Assembly: GCF_033096445.1 (NCBI RefSeq)
Contig: NZ_AP028155.1
Location: 1,865,880 to 1,929,879 of the forward strand
Direction of reading: 5' to 3'
DNA length: 64,000 nucleotides
From: Butyricimonas faecihominis
GTDB taxonomy: Bacteria; Bacteroidota; Bacteroidia; Bacteroidales; Marinifilaceae
Each line of letters opens with the position of its first letter. The stretch's first letter is position 1. The position numbers were made by a program, and so were the translations under genes. Below are positions 8,434-17,602 of this stretch, piece by piece. Under the pieces are notes generated by a model. It was not told where the DNA came from, searched no databases, and was given only the letters and a program-made list of their open reading frames with translations.

Positions 8434-8997
8434 TCAATTTTCATTTGTTCCCTCGTCCACCACGTACAAGTCTGGATAATTACGTCCTAACCCGTCATAA
8501 TCCAACCCATGCCCTACCACGAAATCATTCTCCAACGCAATACACTTGTAATCGATCGTTAGGTCGTACTTCAACGCTTTCGGTTTGTAGAACAAGGCAG
8601 CCACCTTTACTTGTTTCGGATGTTTCTCTTCCAACATTTTTTTCATATGCATAATGGACTCTCCCGAATCAATCATATCCTCCAGAATCACTACGGTTCG
8701 TCCCGTAATATCTTCCCGTAACCCGATCAGGTCCTGAACCTTTCCTGTCGAGGACAATCCGGCGTAAGAAGCAATCTTCACGAAACTGATTTCCGTCCCC
8801 TCAATCGTGATATGTTTCAACAAATCAGCCACGAACATAAACGCCCCGTTCAACACTCCCAGAAACAAAGGACGTTCTCCTGCCAGTTCCCGATTAATTT
8901 GAGTCCCCACCCTCTCTATTTCCCGGTCGATCACGTCAGCCTCAATCATCAGTCGGAAACACCGATCATGCAATTTGATTCTTTTCATCCTGTGCAT
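8434..8997 (-). CDS. hpt: Hypoxanthine phosphoribosyltransferase
   Basis: Salvages hypoxanthine and guanine to IMP and GMP using PRPP. The 187-residue protein shows the phosphoribosyltransferase PRPP loop Val-Ile-Leu-Glu-Asp-Met-Ile-Asp-Ser-Gly near residue 115. It also has the early Leu-Asn-Gly-Ala-Phe-Met-Phe hood loop and a purine-site Asp-Phe-Val-Val-Gly-His-Gly-Leu-Asp-Tyr near the C-terminus, as in the HPRT family. Start could be 8997 or the second Met at 8988; both fit. It is transcribed away from purE, with which it shares a short divergent region, so both purine genes sit back to back. Confidence 0.92.
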   Translation of the reverse strand: MHRMKRIKLHDRCFRLMIEADVIDREIERVGTQINRELAGERPLFLGVLNGAFMFVADLLKHITIEGTEISFVKIASYAGLSSTGKVQDLIGLREDITGRTVVILEDMIDSGESIMHMKKMLEEKHPKQVKVAALFYKPKALKYDLTIDYKCIALENDFVVGHGLDYDGLGRNYPDLYVVDEGTNEN

Positions 8998-9047
8998 ATT
9001 TCTCTTTTGAATGATAGACCTATCGTCTCTCTAATCCATTTTTTTAT

Positions 9048-9055
9048 TTAACTTT
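9048..9055 (+). promoter_or_regulatory. purE -7 box
   Basis: TAACTTTG matches TAnnTTTG about 40 bases ahead of the purE ATG. No clear TTG is visible at the -33 spacing. Confidence 0.4.
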
Positions 9056-9095
9056 GCGCAAAAGTACAACTTTGAATTTAAAATCCGGTAAAAAT

Positions 9096-9602
9096 ATGGA
9101 CCCAAAAGTAAGTATTATCATGGGTAGCACGTCAGACCTGCCCGTAATGGAAAAAGCCGCAAAAGTGTTAAACGACTTTTGCATACCTTTCGAGATCAAT
9201 GCCCTCTCCGCTCACCGCACTCCGGCTGAAGTGGAGTCTTTTGCCAAAAATGCACAGAAACGGGGTATTGAAGTTATCATCGCCGGAGCCGGAATGGCCG
9301 CACACCTACCGGGTGTTATCGCTGCCATGACGCCAATTCCCGTGATCGGTGTTCCCATCAACGCCTCTCTCGACGGGATGGACGCTCTTTTAGCCATCGC
9401 CCAAATGCCTCCGGGCATCCCGGTTGCCACCACCGCCATCAACGGGGCCATGAATGCCGGTATTCTGGCTGCACAAATTCTGGCTGTTGGCGACAATGCA
9501 TTAAAAGCTAAAATCGTGGACTTCAAAGAATCTTTGAAAAAGAAAATCGTCGATGCCAACAACGAACTGGCAAAAGTAAAATACGATTACAAAACGAACT
9601 GA
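9096..9602 (+). CDS. purE: N5-carboxyaminoimidazole ribonucleotide mutase (PurE)
   Basis: Converts N5-CAIR to CAIR in de novo purine synthesis. Starting at the ATG at 9096 gives 168 residues and the canonical N-terminus Val-Ser-Ile-Ile-Met-Gly-Ser-Thr-Ser-Asp. A TTG start at 9054 would run through the promoter box and is rejected. Family motifs include Leu-Ser-Ala-His-Arg-Thr-Pro near residue 40 and Ala-Gly-Met-Ala-Ala-His-Leu-Pro-Gly near residue 66 (substrate and catalytic His). Length is typical of class I PurE. No purK is adjacent. Confidence 0.93.
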   Translation: MDPKVSIIMGSTSDLPVMEKAAKVLNDFCIPFEINALSAHRTPAEVESFAKNAQKRGIEVIIAGAGMAAHLPGVIAAMTPIPVIGVPINASLDGMDALLAIAQMPPGIPVATTAINGAMNAGILAAQILAVGDNALKAKIVDFKESLKKKIVDANNELAKVKYDYKTN

Positions 9603-9630
9603 TCTCCCCCGGAAAGAATCAATATAACAA

Positions 9631-9816
9631 GGGGCTGTCCAAAAAGTCATTTTTCAAACTCCCTCCCGGCTTCGCCGTACTCCCTCTATAAACAGAGGGA
9701 GAGTTGAAATACTCCCGGTCTTCGGGAAGAGTCACCAGCTCCTCCTCTGTTTATAGAGGAGGTGGCACGAAGTGACGGAGGAGTTTTTGAAATAAAATAA
9801 CTTTTTGGACAGCCCC
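9631..9816. mobile_element. MITE-like palindromic element, copy 2 with terminal inverted repeats
   Basis: A 186-bp unit bounded by GGGGCTGTCCAAAAAGT and its near-perfect inverse (ACTTTTTGGACAGCCCC). Inside is the 131-bp core (9656-9786) shared with copies 1 and 3. No reading frame is present. It follows purE and could also act as its transcription stop. I see no convincing target duplication. Confidence 0.75.
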
Positions 9817-9866
9817 ATTCTTTATTTACTACCCCCAAGAAACAGTTTATCTTTCGATCAAAAACT

Positions 9867-9959
9867 ATAAATCATAACTTACAAACAAAACAAATTCCCC
9901 ATTTTTATAAGTTATAACTTATAAATTTCCTATATTTGCCGTACATATAAATCATACCA
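9867..9959 (+). promoter_or_regulatory. Palindrome and direct repeats ahead of the DUF4143 ATPase
   Basis: TTATAAGTTATAACTTATAA (9905-9924) is a perfect 20-bp palindrome. The half-site-like sequence TATAAATCATA occurs on either side, near 9867 and 9948. The set ends at the ATG of the ATPase gene and looks like an autoregulatory operator. Confidence 0.5.
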
Positions 9960-9965
9960 TATAAA

Positions 9966-11174
9966 ATGAAGATTATTGATCGTCCATTATACAGCAAAAG
10001 GATAAAACCTTTTATCGGAAAAGGTATCATAAAAGTACTTACCGGTCAAAGGCGTGTAGGCAAGAGTTACATCATGCTACAACTCATGGAAGAAATCAAA
10101 ACCGATCACCCGGATGCTAACGTCATATATATAAATATGGAATATGAAGAATTTCGAATGATTCATAACGATCAAGATCTTTCCCAATATTTGAAGACAC
10201 AAATCAACCCGGCAAAGGCCAACTATTTATTCATTGACGAGATTCAGGATATTGATCATTTCGAACATACCCTTCGTGACCTTCAAGCCAAAGACTCCTG
10301 TGATATTTTCTGCACGGGTAGCAATGCCAAAATGTTATCGGGAGAACTAGCCACCTATTTATCCGGCCGATATATAGAATTTCACATCCATAGTCTAAGC
10401 TACCCGGAATTTTTACTTTTTCACCAGCTCCCAGACGACCAGCAAAGTTTGACGAAATACCTTACTTACGGAGGATTGCCTTATCTTTCACGCTTGGAAC
10501 TGAATGATGAAATGGCATTTGAATATTTGCGTAACGTGTATTCAACCATTTTATTAAAAGACGTTGTTAAGCGAGAAGGTATTCGTAATATTGATTTTCT
10601 TGAAACACTAGCCATATACACGGCCGACAATATCGGAAATCTCTTTTCCGCGAACAATATTAGTAAATACTTGAAATCGCAACGGGTAGATATTTCAACA
10701 CTTCAAGTTATCAATTACCTGAAGGCTTTAAGTAACGCCTTCTTAATTCATAAAGTGGGACGAATAGAGATTAATGGCTTGAAAAAGTTTGAAATTGGAG
10801 AAAAGTATTTTTTCGAAGACATCGGGTTACGTAACAGTCAAATAGGCTTTGACCTACAACGTGATATTCATAAACTTATCGAAAATGCCATATATTTACA
10901 TCTCTCAATCCTACAATATGAAATCTACGTGGGTCAACAGGATGGTCTTGAAATTGATTTCGTAGCTTTAAAACAAGGTAAGAAAATCTACGTACAAGCG
11001 ACTTATCTCATTGTTGACGAGAAAACAAAAGAACGGGAATTTGGCAATCTATTAGCAATCCCCGATAATTATCCCAAATACGTGGTCAGCCTTAATCCCT
11101 TAAACACAGGAAGTAACATTGAAGGCATTCAACATCTACACTTGGCAGACTTTCTAAAAAAACAAGATTTTTAG
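9966..11174 (+). CDS. AAA_14 ATPase with DUF4143 domain
   Basis: A 402-residue protein with an N-terminal P-loop ATPase: Walker A Gly-Gln-Arg-Arg-Val-Gly-Lys-Ser near residue 28, Walker B Tyr-Leu-Phe-Ile-Asp-Glu-Ile-Gln near residue 82, and a Thr-Gly-Ser-Asn-Ala sensor near 119. A C-terminal DUF4143 region follows, with a nuclease-like Glu-Ile-Asp-Phe-Val-Ala followed by a Lys-Gly-Lys-Lys-Ile-Tyr-Val-Gln strand near residues 325-345, as in PD-(D/E)xK folds. Such genes are common solitary accessory genes in Bacteroidota and archaea with no settled function. It is monocistronic behind a long palindrome. A second, divergent family member lies at 45332. Confidence 0.85.
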   Translation: MKIIDRPLYSKRIKPFIGKGIIKVLTGQRRVGKSYIMLQLMEEIKTDHPDANVIYINMEYEEFRMIHNDQDLSQYLKTQINPAKANYLFIDEIQDIDHFEHTLRDLQAKDSCDIFCTGSNAKMLSGELATYLSGRYIEFHIHSLSYPEFLLFHQLPDDQQSLTKYLTYGGLPYLSRLELNDEMAFEYLRNVYSTILLKDVVKREGIRNIDFLETLAIYTADNIGNLFSANNISKYLKSQRVDISTLQVINYLKALSNAFLIHKVGRIEINGLKKFEIGEKYFFEDIGLRNSQIGFDLQRDIHKLIENAIYLHLSILQYEIYVGQQDGLEIDFVALKQGKKIYVQATYLIVDEKTKEREFGNLLAIPDNYPKYVVSLNPLNTGSNIEGIQHLHLADFLKKQDF

Positions 11175-11282
11175 AAAGATTATCCAAAACATTTTATACC
11201 TTTGAAACATCGGCTATTTAGGTGTGTTCACTCATATGATTAAATTCCCGTCAACACGAATTTTAATCTGAATATTTATACC

Positions 11283-13343
11283 ATGCGACAAATTACATAT
11301 GTCGTTATCTTACTTTTCATTATCCCCTACTCCGTGTACTCACAGAGCATTCCGGATATCGAGAAACTCTTGGAAACAAACGACATCGAGTCATCGGAAG
11401 ATTATTACGAGGACATGATCAACTCCCTAATCCGCCTCTCCGCACAACCGATAAACCTCAATTCAGCCGGATTCGATAGCTTGAAAATGTTATTTTTCCT
11501 TTCCGATGCGCAGATAGACAATTTACTGGACTTTCGTAAAAAACACGGGCCGTTTACTCACCCGAACGAACTTCTACTCGTCACCGGAATCAGTCAACAG
11601 GATTTATCCAACATCAAACCATTTATACGCATCGGAACATACACCCCCGAAAAGCAATCCCGTTATCACCTATCGCAAGAAATTCTCGCCCGCTTAAAAA
11701 TGACCCGCCCAAAACAAGCCGGTTACAAAAAGTACAGCCGGAAAGCCTTTTTGTATGAAAAGGACTATCTCGCCAAAAAGCAAAGCCGCTTTCAAGGACC
11801 ACCCGTAGGTACATTACTAAAATACAAAATATCAAACCAGCAACACTGGCAAGGGGGACTCACGTTAGAAAACGACCCGGGAGAAAATTATTTCTCGAAA
11901 AGCCAAAAAACAGGATTTGACTTTCTTTCTGCCCACGCGTGCTACACCCCGGGAAAAATCATCCACCGAATCATTGTCGGGGACTATAAATTACAATGGG
12001 GACAGGGACTACTGGCATGGAGCGGTTACTCTTCCGGGAAATCGACATCTACCCTTAGTAACGAGAAATCCGGAAATGGTATTGCTCCCTACACTTCTAC
12101 CGATGAAAACCGATACTTGCGAGGCATGGCTGTCAGCCTGCACCCGACACGCACGATTACCACCGAAATCTTCGTATCTTACAAAAAAACAGACGGTAAT
12201 CTCGCTGACCTCGACACCCTCTCCCCAAAAACTGTACAAACGGCCACCCTTTACGAAACAGGTTATCACCGAAACCTTTCAGAATGTGAGAAGAAACACA
12301 ACCTAAAAGAATTCACAACCGGCCTGTCCACCCACCTCAATCATCGGTATTTCCGCATCGGCGTCCAATTATTACACTACAACTTTTCACCCGCCCTAAC
12401 CATCGGCAAAGCCGCTTACCAGCAATACAACGAAACGGGCCACCAACGTACACTCGTAAGCGTGGACTACAAAACCGGAGGTTACCATTTCTACCTATTC
12501 GGGGAAACAGCACGTAGTGACAACGGAACATGGGCAACCGTCAACGGGCTACGTTACAGTGGGATTCCCCGCTTCGCCTTATGCGCCCTTTACCGCCACT
12601 ATGACAAAGGCTATCACTCTCACTACAACAGCGGTTTTGCAGAATACTCCAACACAACAAACGAGGAAGGACTATACCTAGGTCTCGAAAGCACCCCTTT
12701 TCGCAGTCTGAAAATCAATGCCTATTATGATAGGTTCCGCTTTTTCTCTCCCCGTTATCAGGCAACCATCCCCGGTAATGGCCAAGAAATCGTGGGAGAT
12801 GTCACGTTCAACCGCTCTCGCTGGGATTGTTCATTTCGTTTCAAACACGAGGAGAAACCGGAAGACGATAAAACCGGAGAAAACCTCCAATCCGTCTCCC
12901 GCATAAAACAAGAATACAGGCTCCAATTTACCTACTCCATCTGCGAACAATTAAAATCCCGAACCCGAACCAGTTATACACGTTACATGAAAAAAGAAAA
13001 ACACGAAGGTGGTTACCTACTCTATCAAGACCTTATGTATTCCTCCCTCCAAACCAACCTAAAAGCCCAATTCCGTTTCGCTTACTTTGACACGGACAGC
13101 TACAACACCAGAATATACGCCTACGAAAACAACGTTCTCTACGGTTACTCCTTTCCCGCCCTGTACGACCGGGGTTTTCGTTCCTACCTTAATCTTAACT
13201 GGAAACCCTTCACCCTCATCACCCTCTACCTAAAAGCCGGCCTCACCTACTATCCCGACAAATCAACCATCAGCTCCTCCCTAACCCAAGTCAACGACAA
13301 CAAACTATTCGACCTCTCCTTCCAAATTCGTATAAAACTCTAA
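11283..13343 (+). CDS. Helix-hairpin-helix outer-membrane barrel protein
   Basis: A 686-residue secreted protein. The signal peptide is residues 1-20 (Ser-Val-Tyr-Ser-Gln cleavage). Residues about 45-115 hold two ComEA-like helix-hairpin-helix units (Ile-Asn-Leu-Asn-Ser-Ala and later Phe-Thr-His-Pro-Asn-Glu-Leu). The remaining 550 residues are Tyr/Arg-rich alternating strands ending in Gln-Ile-Arg-Ile-Lys-Leu, consistent with a large beta barrel. This architecture is widespread in Bacteroidota and annotated only as a helix-hairpin-helix protein; DNA binding or transport is speculation. It converges on the his operon. Confidence 0.7.
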   Translation: MRQITYVVILLFIIPYSVYSQSIPDIEKLLETNDIESSEDYYEDMINSLIRLSAQPINLNSAGFDSLKMLFFLSDAQIDNLLDFRKKHGPFTHPNELLLVTGISQQDLSNIKPFIRIGTYTPEKQSRYHLSQEILARLKMTRPKQAGYKKYSRKAFLYEKDYLAKKQSRFQGPPVGTLLKYKISNQQHWQGGLTLENDPGENYFSKSQKTGFDFLSAHACYTPGKIIHRIIVGDYKLQWGQGLLAWSGYSSGKSTSTLSNEKSGNGIAPYTSTDENRYLRGMAVSLHPTRTITTEIFVSYKKTDGNLADLDTLSPKTVQTATLYETGYHRNLSECEKKHNLKEFTTGLSTHLNHRYFRIGVQLLHYNFSPALTIGKAAYQQYNETGHQRTLVSVDYKTGGYHFYLFGETARSDNGTWATVNGLRYSGIPRFALCALYRHYDKGYHSHYNSGFAEYSNTTNEEGLYLGLESTPFRSLKINAYYDRFRFFSPRYQATIPGNGQEIVGDVTFNRSRWDCSFRFKHEEKPEDDKTGENLQSVSRIKQEYRLQFTYSICEQLKSRTRTSYTRYMKKEKHEGGYLLYQDLMYSSLQTNLKAQFRFAYFDTDSYNTRIYAYENNVLYGYSFPALYDRGFRSYLNLNWKPFTLITLYLKAGLTYYPDKSTISSSLTQVNDNKLFDLSFQIRIKL

Positions 13344-13357
13344 CAGGACCTAATTAA

Positions 13358-13450
13358 TTTTGTGATTTACGATTGCCGATTAAGTGATTCCTCCCCCACA
13401 ACCACACTCTCTTCATTAATCACTTAATCATTAAATCAGCAATCACAGCC
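13358..13450. repeat. Inverted repeat between converging genes
   Basis: TGTGATT...GATTAAGTGATT on the left faces AATCACTTAATC...AATCACA on the right, an interrupted palindrome. GATTAAGTGATT words recur in the hisF-hisA gap. It may end both converging transcripts. Confidence 0.45.
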
Positions 13451-13476
13451 TCCTTTTATCTTTTAACTTTTATCTT

Positions 13477-14115
13477 TTAGTTTTTATCTTTCCCATGTCT
13501 TCCCTTCAAAACCCTCACCACATCCTCCAACCCGTACCCCTTCGCTATCAACAATACGATATAGTGATACATCAGATCGGCAGCCTCGTTCAGAAATAAA
13601 CCCTCGTTATCATCCTTCGCCTCGATAACCAACTCCACGGCCTCTTCTCCCACCTTCTGGGCAACCTTGTTAATTCCCTTCCCGATCAGGCGAGCCGTAT
13701 AGGATATTTCCGGAGATTCATCTTTTCGTTTTTCCAAATACCGTTGCAAGTAAAACAAAAAATCCTGATCCACGTTCTCTTCTCCCCAACACGTATCTTG
13801 TCCCGTGTGGCAAGTCGGTCCCACGGGGTTCACCTTCACCAATAATGAATCCCGATCACAATCAGCCAAAATCTCCTTCACCAGTAAAAAGTGTCCGCTT
13901 TCCTCTCCTTTTGTCCACAAACGCTGCCGGGAGCGACTAAAAAAACACACCTTACCGGAACGCTCCGTCTCGGCAAGAGACTCCCGGTTCATATACCCTT
14001 GCATCAACACCACCCGTGTATCTGCATCCTGCACGATTGCCGGAATTAACCCGGCCGCATCAAATTTTAATTCTGCAATATTTACCATTTCATTAAATAT
14101 TTTATCGAACAACAA
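13477..14115 (-). CDS. hisIE: Bifunctional PR-AMP cyclohydrolase / PR-ATP pyrophosphatase
   Basis: Catalyses steps 2 and 3 of histidine synthesis. The N-terminal HisI half (about residues 10-110) holds Asp-Cys-Asp-Arg-Asp-Ser-Leu-Leu and a Pro-Thr-Cys-His-Thr-Gly metal site with a later Cys-Trp. The C-terminal HisE half (about 115-212) has Lys-Val-Gly-Glu-Glu-Ala-Val-Glu and Glu-Ala-Ala-Asp-Leu-Met-Tyr-His. A start at 14115 overlaps hisF by 14 bases; the ATG at 14088 is an alternative start and better matches HisI N-termini. Last gene of the his operon. Confidence 0.93.
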   Translation of the reverse strand: MLFDKIFNEMVNIAELKFDAAGLIPAIVQDADTRVVLMQGYMNRESLAETERSGKVCFFSRSRQRLWTKGEESGHFLLVKEILADCDRDSLLVKVNPVGPTCHTGQDTCWGEENVDQDFLFYLQRYLEKRKDESPEISYTARLIGKGINKVAQKVGEEAVELVIEAKDDNEGLFLNEAADLMYHYIVLLIAKGYGLEDVVRVLKGRHGKDKN

Positions 14116-14857
14116 TACCTTTTTCTTTCAAAAAACATTTCAACTCCGGAATCCGGATCTGCCCGAAATGAAAAACTCCGGCCGCCAGTACGGCATCCGC
14201 TTTTCCCCGAGTCAAAGCCTCATAGAAATCTTCCGGACAGCCCGCCCCCCCGGATGCAATAACCGGGATATTAACCAAATCCGCCACTTGTCCCGTTGCC
14301 TCGCAGGCAAATCCTTGATGTGTCCCGTCATGATCCATCGAGGTAAACAAAATCTCCCCGGCTCCCCGTCCTTCCGCCTCCTTTACCCACGAAAAAAGCT
14401 CCCGATCGGTAGCCACCCGTCCCCCATGACTGTATACTCTCCACTTCTCACCATCCCGACAAGCATCCACCGCCACAACAATACACTGTTTTCCAAATGC
14501 CGCCGCCAACCGATCTATCAAACCCGGGTCTTTCAAAACACTGGAATTTACAGACACCTTATCTGCCCCCTTCTTCAAAAGAGCCTCAACATCCCGCTCC
14601 GATGAAATTCCCCCACCCACGGTAAAAGGTATTCGCACTTGTCGGGCCACCCGTTCCACCCACTCCAACCGTGTACCCCGGTGATCGGAGCTTGCCGTGA
14701 TGTCCAAAAACACCAACTCATCCGCCCCCTCATCTGAATATCGACCGGCCAACTCCACAATATCCCCTGCATCCCTCAAATTCTCAAAATTCACCCCCTT
14801 CACCGTCCTCCCCGCCTTTACATCCAAACATGGAATAATTCTTTTTGCTAAAAACAT
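14102..14857 (-). CDS. hisF: Imidazole glycerol phosphate synthase, cyclase subunit
   Basis: Closes the imidazole ring and releases AICAR using ammonia from HisH. The 251-residue TIM barrel begins Arg-Ile-Ile-Pro-Cys-Leu-Asp-Val with the catalytic Asp near residue 11. It carries Val-Gly-Gly-Gly-Ile near 81, the second catalytic Asp in Val-Val-Ala-Val-Asp-Ala near 130, and the phosphate loop Ala-Ser-Gly-Gly-Ala-Gly near 222. It overlaps hisIE at its 3' end and is separated from hisA by about 110 bp of repeated sequence. Confidence 0.95.
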   Translation of the reverse strand: MFLAKRIIPCLDVKAGRTVKGVNFENLRDAGDIVELAGRYSDEGADELVFLDITASSDHRGTRLEWVERVARQVRIPFTVGGGISSERDVEALLKKGADKVSVNSSVLKDPGLIDRLAAAFGKQCIVVAVDACRDGEKWRVYSHGGRVATDRELFSWVKEAEGRGAGEILFTSMDHDGTHQGFACEATGQVADLVNIPVIASGGAGCPEDFYEALTRGKADAVLAAGVFHFGQIRIPELKCFLKEKGIVVR

Positions 14858-14874
14858 ACTTATTAATTTTAGAT

Positions 14875-14955
14875 CCTATCGATTAAGTGATTTTAATGAT
14901 TTTCGATTAAGTGATTTTAATCATCCAATCATCGAATCGGCAATCACGGAATCTT
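14875..14955 (-). repeat. Short direct repeats in the hisA-hisF gap
   Basis: CGATTAAGTGATTTTAAT occurs twice within about 40 bases, followed by ATCATCCAATCATCGAATCG and CAATCAC. Related words lie downstream of hisIE. No gene is present here; it may be a decayed interspersed repeat. Confidence 0.45.
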
Positions 14956-14969
14956 TTGCATTCTAAACT

Positions 14970-15665
14970 CTACATTTTAAACTTTTCATAAAAAGCCTTC
15001 CCCACGATCACGGCAGAAACACCCACCTCCTCCAGCGCCTGAATATCCACTAACGAACCTACTCCCCCGGATGCGATAAGCGTAATATCCGGATAACGAG
15101 CCACCAGCTCCCGATACAGCTCCAAAGAAACTCCTCCCAACATCCCATCCCGGGCAATATCCGTACACATCACATTCTTTAACCCGGGTAAATAAGTTTC
15201 TATTAACTCGTGTATCGTCGTCTTCGTCTCCACCTTCCACCCCTGAATACACACATACCCGTCTCTTACATCTGCCCCGACAATAACCCGTTCAGTCCCG
15301 TATCTTTCCAACCACTCCCGTGTCTTTTCTCTATTTTGCTGGGCCATACTCCCGATACAGACAAACGAGGCCCCCACATCAAACACCCGACAAATATCCT
15401 CGTCACTCTTGACACCCCCACTAAAATCAACCTCCAAACGAGTCGCCTCACAAATTCGTTCCAGAACCCGCCAATTAATTACCCGGGACTCCCTAGCCCC
15501 ATCCAAATCGACAAGGTGCAAACGCCTCATTCCCATATCCTCGAAATATCGGGCAGCCTCCACCGGATCATTATAATACGTCTTACACTCATCGTAATTG
15601 CCCCGGGTAAGTCTCACGCATTTTCCTCCTATAACATCTATTGCCGGAATAACCGTTATCTTCAT
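14970..15665 (-). CDS. hisA: ProFAR isomerase
   Basis: Isomerises ProFAR to PRFAR in histidine synthesis. The 231-residue TIM barrel begins Val-Ile-Pro-Ala-Ile-Asp-Val with the catalytic Asp at residue 9. It has Leu-Val-Asp-Leu-Asp-Gly-Ala near 53, Asp-Phe-Ser-Gly-Gly-Val-Lys near 82, Thr-Asp-Ile-Ala-Arg-Asp-Gly (second Asp) near 167, and Ala-Ser-Gly-Gly-Val-Gly near 200. Only about 5 bases separate it from hisH upstream. Confidence 0.95.
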   Translation of the reverse strand: MKITVIPAIDVIGGKCVRLTRGNYDECKTYYNDPVEAARYFEDMGMRRLHLVDLDGARESRVINWRVLERICEATRLEVDFSGGVKSDEDICRVFDVGASFVCIGSMAQQNREKTREWLERYGTERVIVGADVRDGYVCIQGWKVETKTTIHELIETYLPGLKNVMCTDIARDGMLGGVSLELYRELVARYPDITLIASGGVGSLVDIQALEEVGVSAVIVGKAFYEKFKM

Positions 15666-15670
15666 TTCTC

Positions 15671-16255
15671 TTACATTTTTAAAAAGTTTTCAATTATCTT
15701 TTCCCCAACCCCGGCCGATTTCTCCGGGTGGAACTGACATCCCCAGAAATTCCCTTTCCGAATCGCCGCGGAAAAAGCTATCTGATAATCACACGTGGCA
15801 ATGGAATACTCTCCAACAGGCACGCAATACGAATGTACGAAATACACCATCTCCCCCTCGACAACCCCGTCAAACAACCCGGATTTCAGCCCCCGAATCT
15901 CATTCCATCCCATATGAGGAACCTTACCACATCTCCCGAATTCTTCCACCCGCATCGGGAATATTCCCAAACCCTCCGTCTCTCCCTCTTCCGAATAGGC
16001 ACACATCAACTGCATCCCCAAACATATCCCCAACACGGGAACCTTCAATTCCGGAATCACCCGATCCATCCCGCTTTCCTTCAATTGTCTCATTGCCGCG
16101 GCAGCTTGCCCCACACCCGGAAAAATCACCTTATCAGCCTCCCGTACCACCCGTGGATCAGCACTACAAACCACCTCATACCCCAACCTCTCTATCGCAA
16201 CCCTCACCGAAAACAAATTTCCCGCCCCGTACTCTATAATTACTATTTTACTCAT
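15671..16255 (-). CDS. hisH: Imidazole glycerol phosphate synthase, glutaminase subunit
   Basis: Hydrolyses glutamine and channels ammonia to HisF. Starting at the ATG at 16255 (Ser-Lys-Ile-Val-Ile-Ile-Glu-Tyr-Gly-Ala-Gly-Asn) gives 194 residues and a standard N-terminus; an ATG at 16273 adds six odd residues. The class I glutaminase triad is visible: Gly-Ile-Cys-Leu-Gly-Met nucleophile near residue 79, and Gln-Phe-His-Pro-Glu-Lys near 178. The palindromic element (copy 3) lies immediately upstream, between hisB and hisH. Confidence 0.94.
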   Translation of the reverse strand: MSKIVIIEYGAGNLFSVRVAIERLGYEVVCSADPRVVREADKVIFPGVGQAAAAMRQLKESGMDRVIPELKVPVLGICLGMQLMCAYSEEGETEGLGIFPMRVEEFGRCGKVPHMGWNEIRGLKSGLFDGVVEGEMVYFVHSYCVPVGEYSIATCDYQIAFSAAIRKGNFWGCQFHPEKSAGVGEKIIENFLKM

Positions 16256-16287
16256 TTCAATAAAAAATATCATAATCCAATTCTTCC

Positions 16288-16474
16288 GGGGCTATTCCCA
16301 AAGTCATTTTTCAAACTCCCTCCCCCCTTCGGGGTACTCCCTCTATAAACAGAGGGAGAGTTGAAATACTCCCTGTTTTCGGGAAGAGTCACCAGCTCCT
16401 CCTCTGTTTATAGAGGAGGTGGCACGAAGTGACGGAGGAGTTTATTTTAATAAAATGACTTTTGGGACACCCCC
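16288..16474. mobile_element. MITE-like palindromic element, copy 3, inside the his operon
   Basis: 187 bp with ends GGGGCTATTCCCAAAGTCAT and ATGACTTTTGGGACACCCCC and the same nested core as copy 2 (16314-16441). It sits between hisB and hisH, so it must be read through, processed or bypassed for hisHAFI expression. Its core contains two stem-loops able to form in RNA. Confidence 0.75.
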
Positions 16475-16501
16475 TTCAATCTAAAATCTCCAAATCTAAA
16501 A

Positions 16502-17602
16502 TTAATCCATTCTCCCCTTCGTCGACGGAATCCTTCCTCCGGCCTCTTGTCGGACGGCCATCCTCAAACTACGGGCAAACGCTTTAAAAATAGCTTCTAT
16601 CACGTGATGCGTGTTCTCACCTTTCGCAGCCACGTGCAAATTACATTTAGCCCCTTCACAAAACGAAGCAAAAAAATGCTTGGTCATCTCCGTGGGAAAA
16701 TCTCCCACGTACTCCCGGTTAAACACGACATTCCACACCAACCAACTCCGCCCTCCCAAATCCAGCAACACCTCTGCCCTCGCTTCATCCATCGGCAAAG
16801 CAAAACCATATCGTCCGATCCCTTTCTTACCCCCTAACGCCTCCGAGAAACATTGTCCCAACACGATAGCCGTGTCTTCGATCGTGTGATGTTCATCCAC
16901 CTGTAAATCCCCCTCCACGGAAACCACCAAATCTATTTCCCCGTGCCGAATAATCTGTTCCAACATATGATCAAAAAAAGCAATTCCCGTCTTCACCTCG
17001 CCCTGCCCCGTTCCATTCAAATCTAACGCAATCCGAACCGCCGTTTCCGCCGTTTTCCTCACTTGCACCGCCTGTCGACTTCCCTGTTTCAGAAAACGCA
17101 CGACTTTTCTCCAAGAATCCGTGGTTAAAACAATAGGTAAACACTCCATCTCCTCTTTTCCCAGCAATATCCCCCGAATCCCCATATTAACCGCCAACTG
17201 CATATCCGTCAACCGATCGCCAATCACGTAAGAGTTCTCCCGATCCAACCATTCATTCAAATACTTTTCGACCATACCGATCCCCGGTTTCCTCCGGGGA
17301 GAACCATCCCCCGGCATACTCCCATCAATCAGTATCTCGTCAAAAACAATTCCCTCGCCTGCCAACGTCTTCAACATAAATTCATGTGGTGGCAAAAAAG
17401 CATCCATCGGAAACCGTTCCGTCCCCAAACCATCCTGATTACTCACCATAACCAACCGATAATCCGTCTCCCGAACAATCTCCCGCAAGGCTCCAATAAC
17501 CCCCGGAACAAAGGCCAGTTTCTCCATACTATCCACTTGGTAATCAACCGGCGGTTCCTGTATAATCGTACCGTCACGATCTATAAATAATATCTTCTTC
17601 AT
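16502..17602 (-). CDS. hisB: Bifunctional histidinol-phosphatase / imidazoleglycerol-phosphate dehydratase
   Basis: Performs steps 7 and 9 of the pathway. The N-terminal HAD phosphatase (about 1-165) starts with Asp-Arg-Asp-Gly-Thr and includes the Val-Ser-Asn-Gln motif II. The C-terminal dehydratase (about 175-366) shows Phe-Phe-Asp-His-Met-Leu, Asp-Glu-His-His-Thr-Ile-Glu-Asp and a second Glu-Asn-Thr-His-His-Val-Ile-Glu metal-binding His pair. The fused form is typical of gamma-proteobacteria and Bacteroidota. Its start overlaps the hisC stop by 4 bases (ATGA), so translation is coupled. Confidence 0.95.
   Translation of the reverse strand: MKKILFIDRDGTIIQEPPVDYQVDSMEKLAFVPGVIGALREIVRETDYRLVMVSNQDGLGTERFPMDAFLPPHEFMLKTLAGEGIVFDEILIDGSMPGDGSPRRKPGIGMVEKYLNEWLDRENSYVIGDRLTDMQLAVNMGIRGILLGKEEMECLPIVLTTDSWRKVVRFLKQGSRQAVQVRKTAETAVRIALDLNGTGQGEVKTGIAFFDHMLEQIIRHGEIDLVVSVEGDLQVDEHHTIEDTAIVLGQCFSEALGGKKGIGRYGFALPMDEARAEVLLDLGGRSWLVWNVVFNREYVGDFPTEMTKHFFASFCEGAKCNLHVAAKGENTHHVIEAIFKAFARSLRMAVRQEAGGRIPSTKGRMD

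Noticed and set aside
9054-9095. N-terminal extension of PurE from a TTG
   Set aside because: The extension contains the -7 promoter box and is not part of the PurE family.
8289-9786. Composite transposon between repeat copies 1 and 2
   Set aside because: The intervening genes hpt and purE are housekeeping genes and the copies are short palindromes without transposase.
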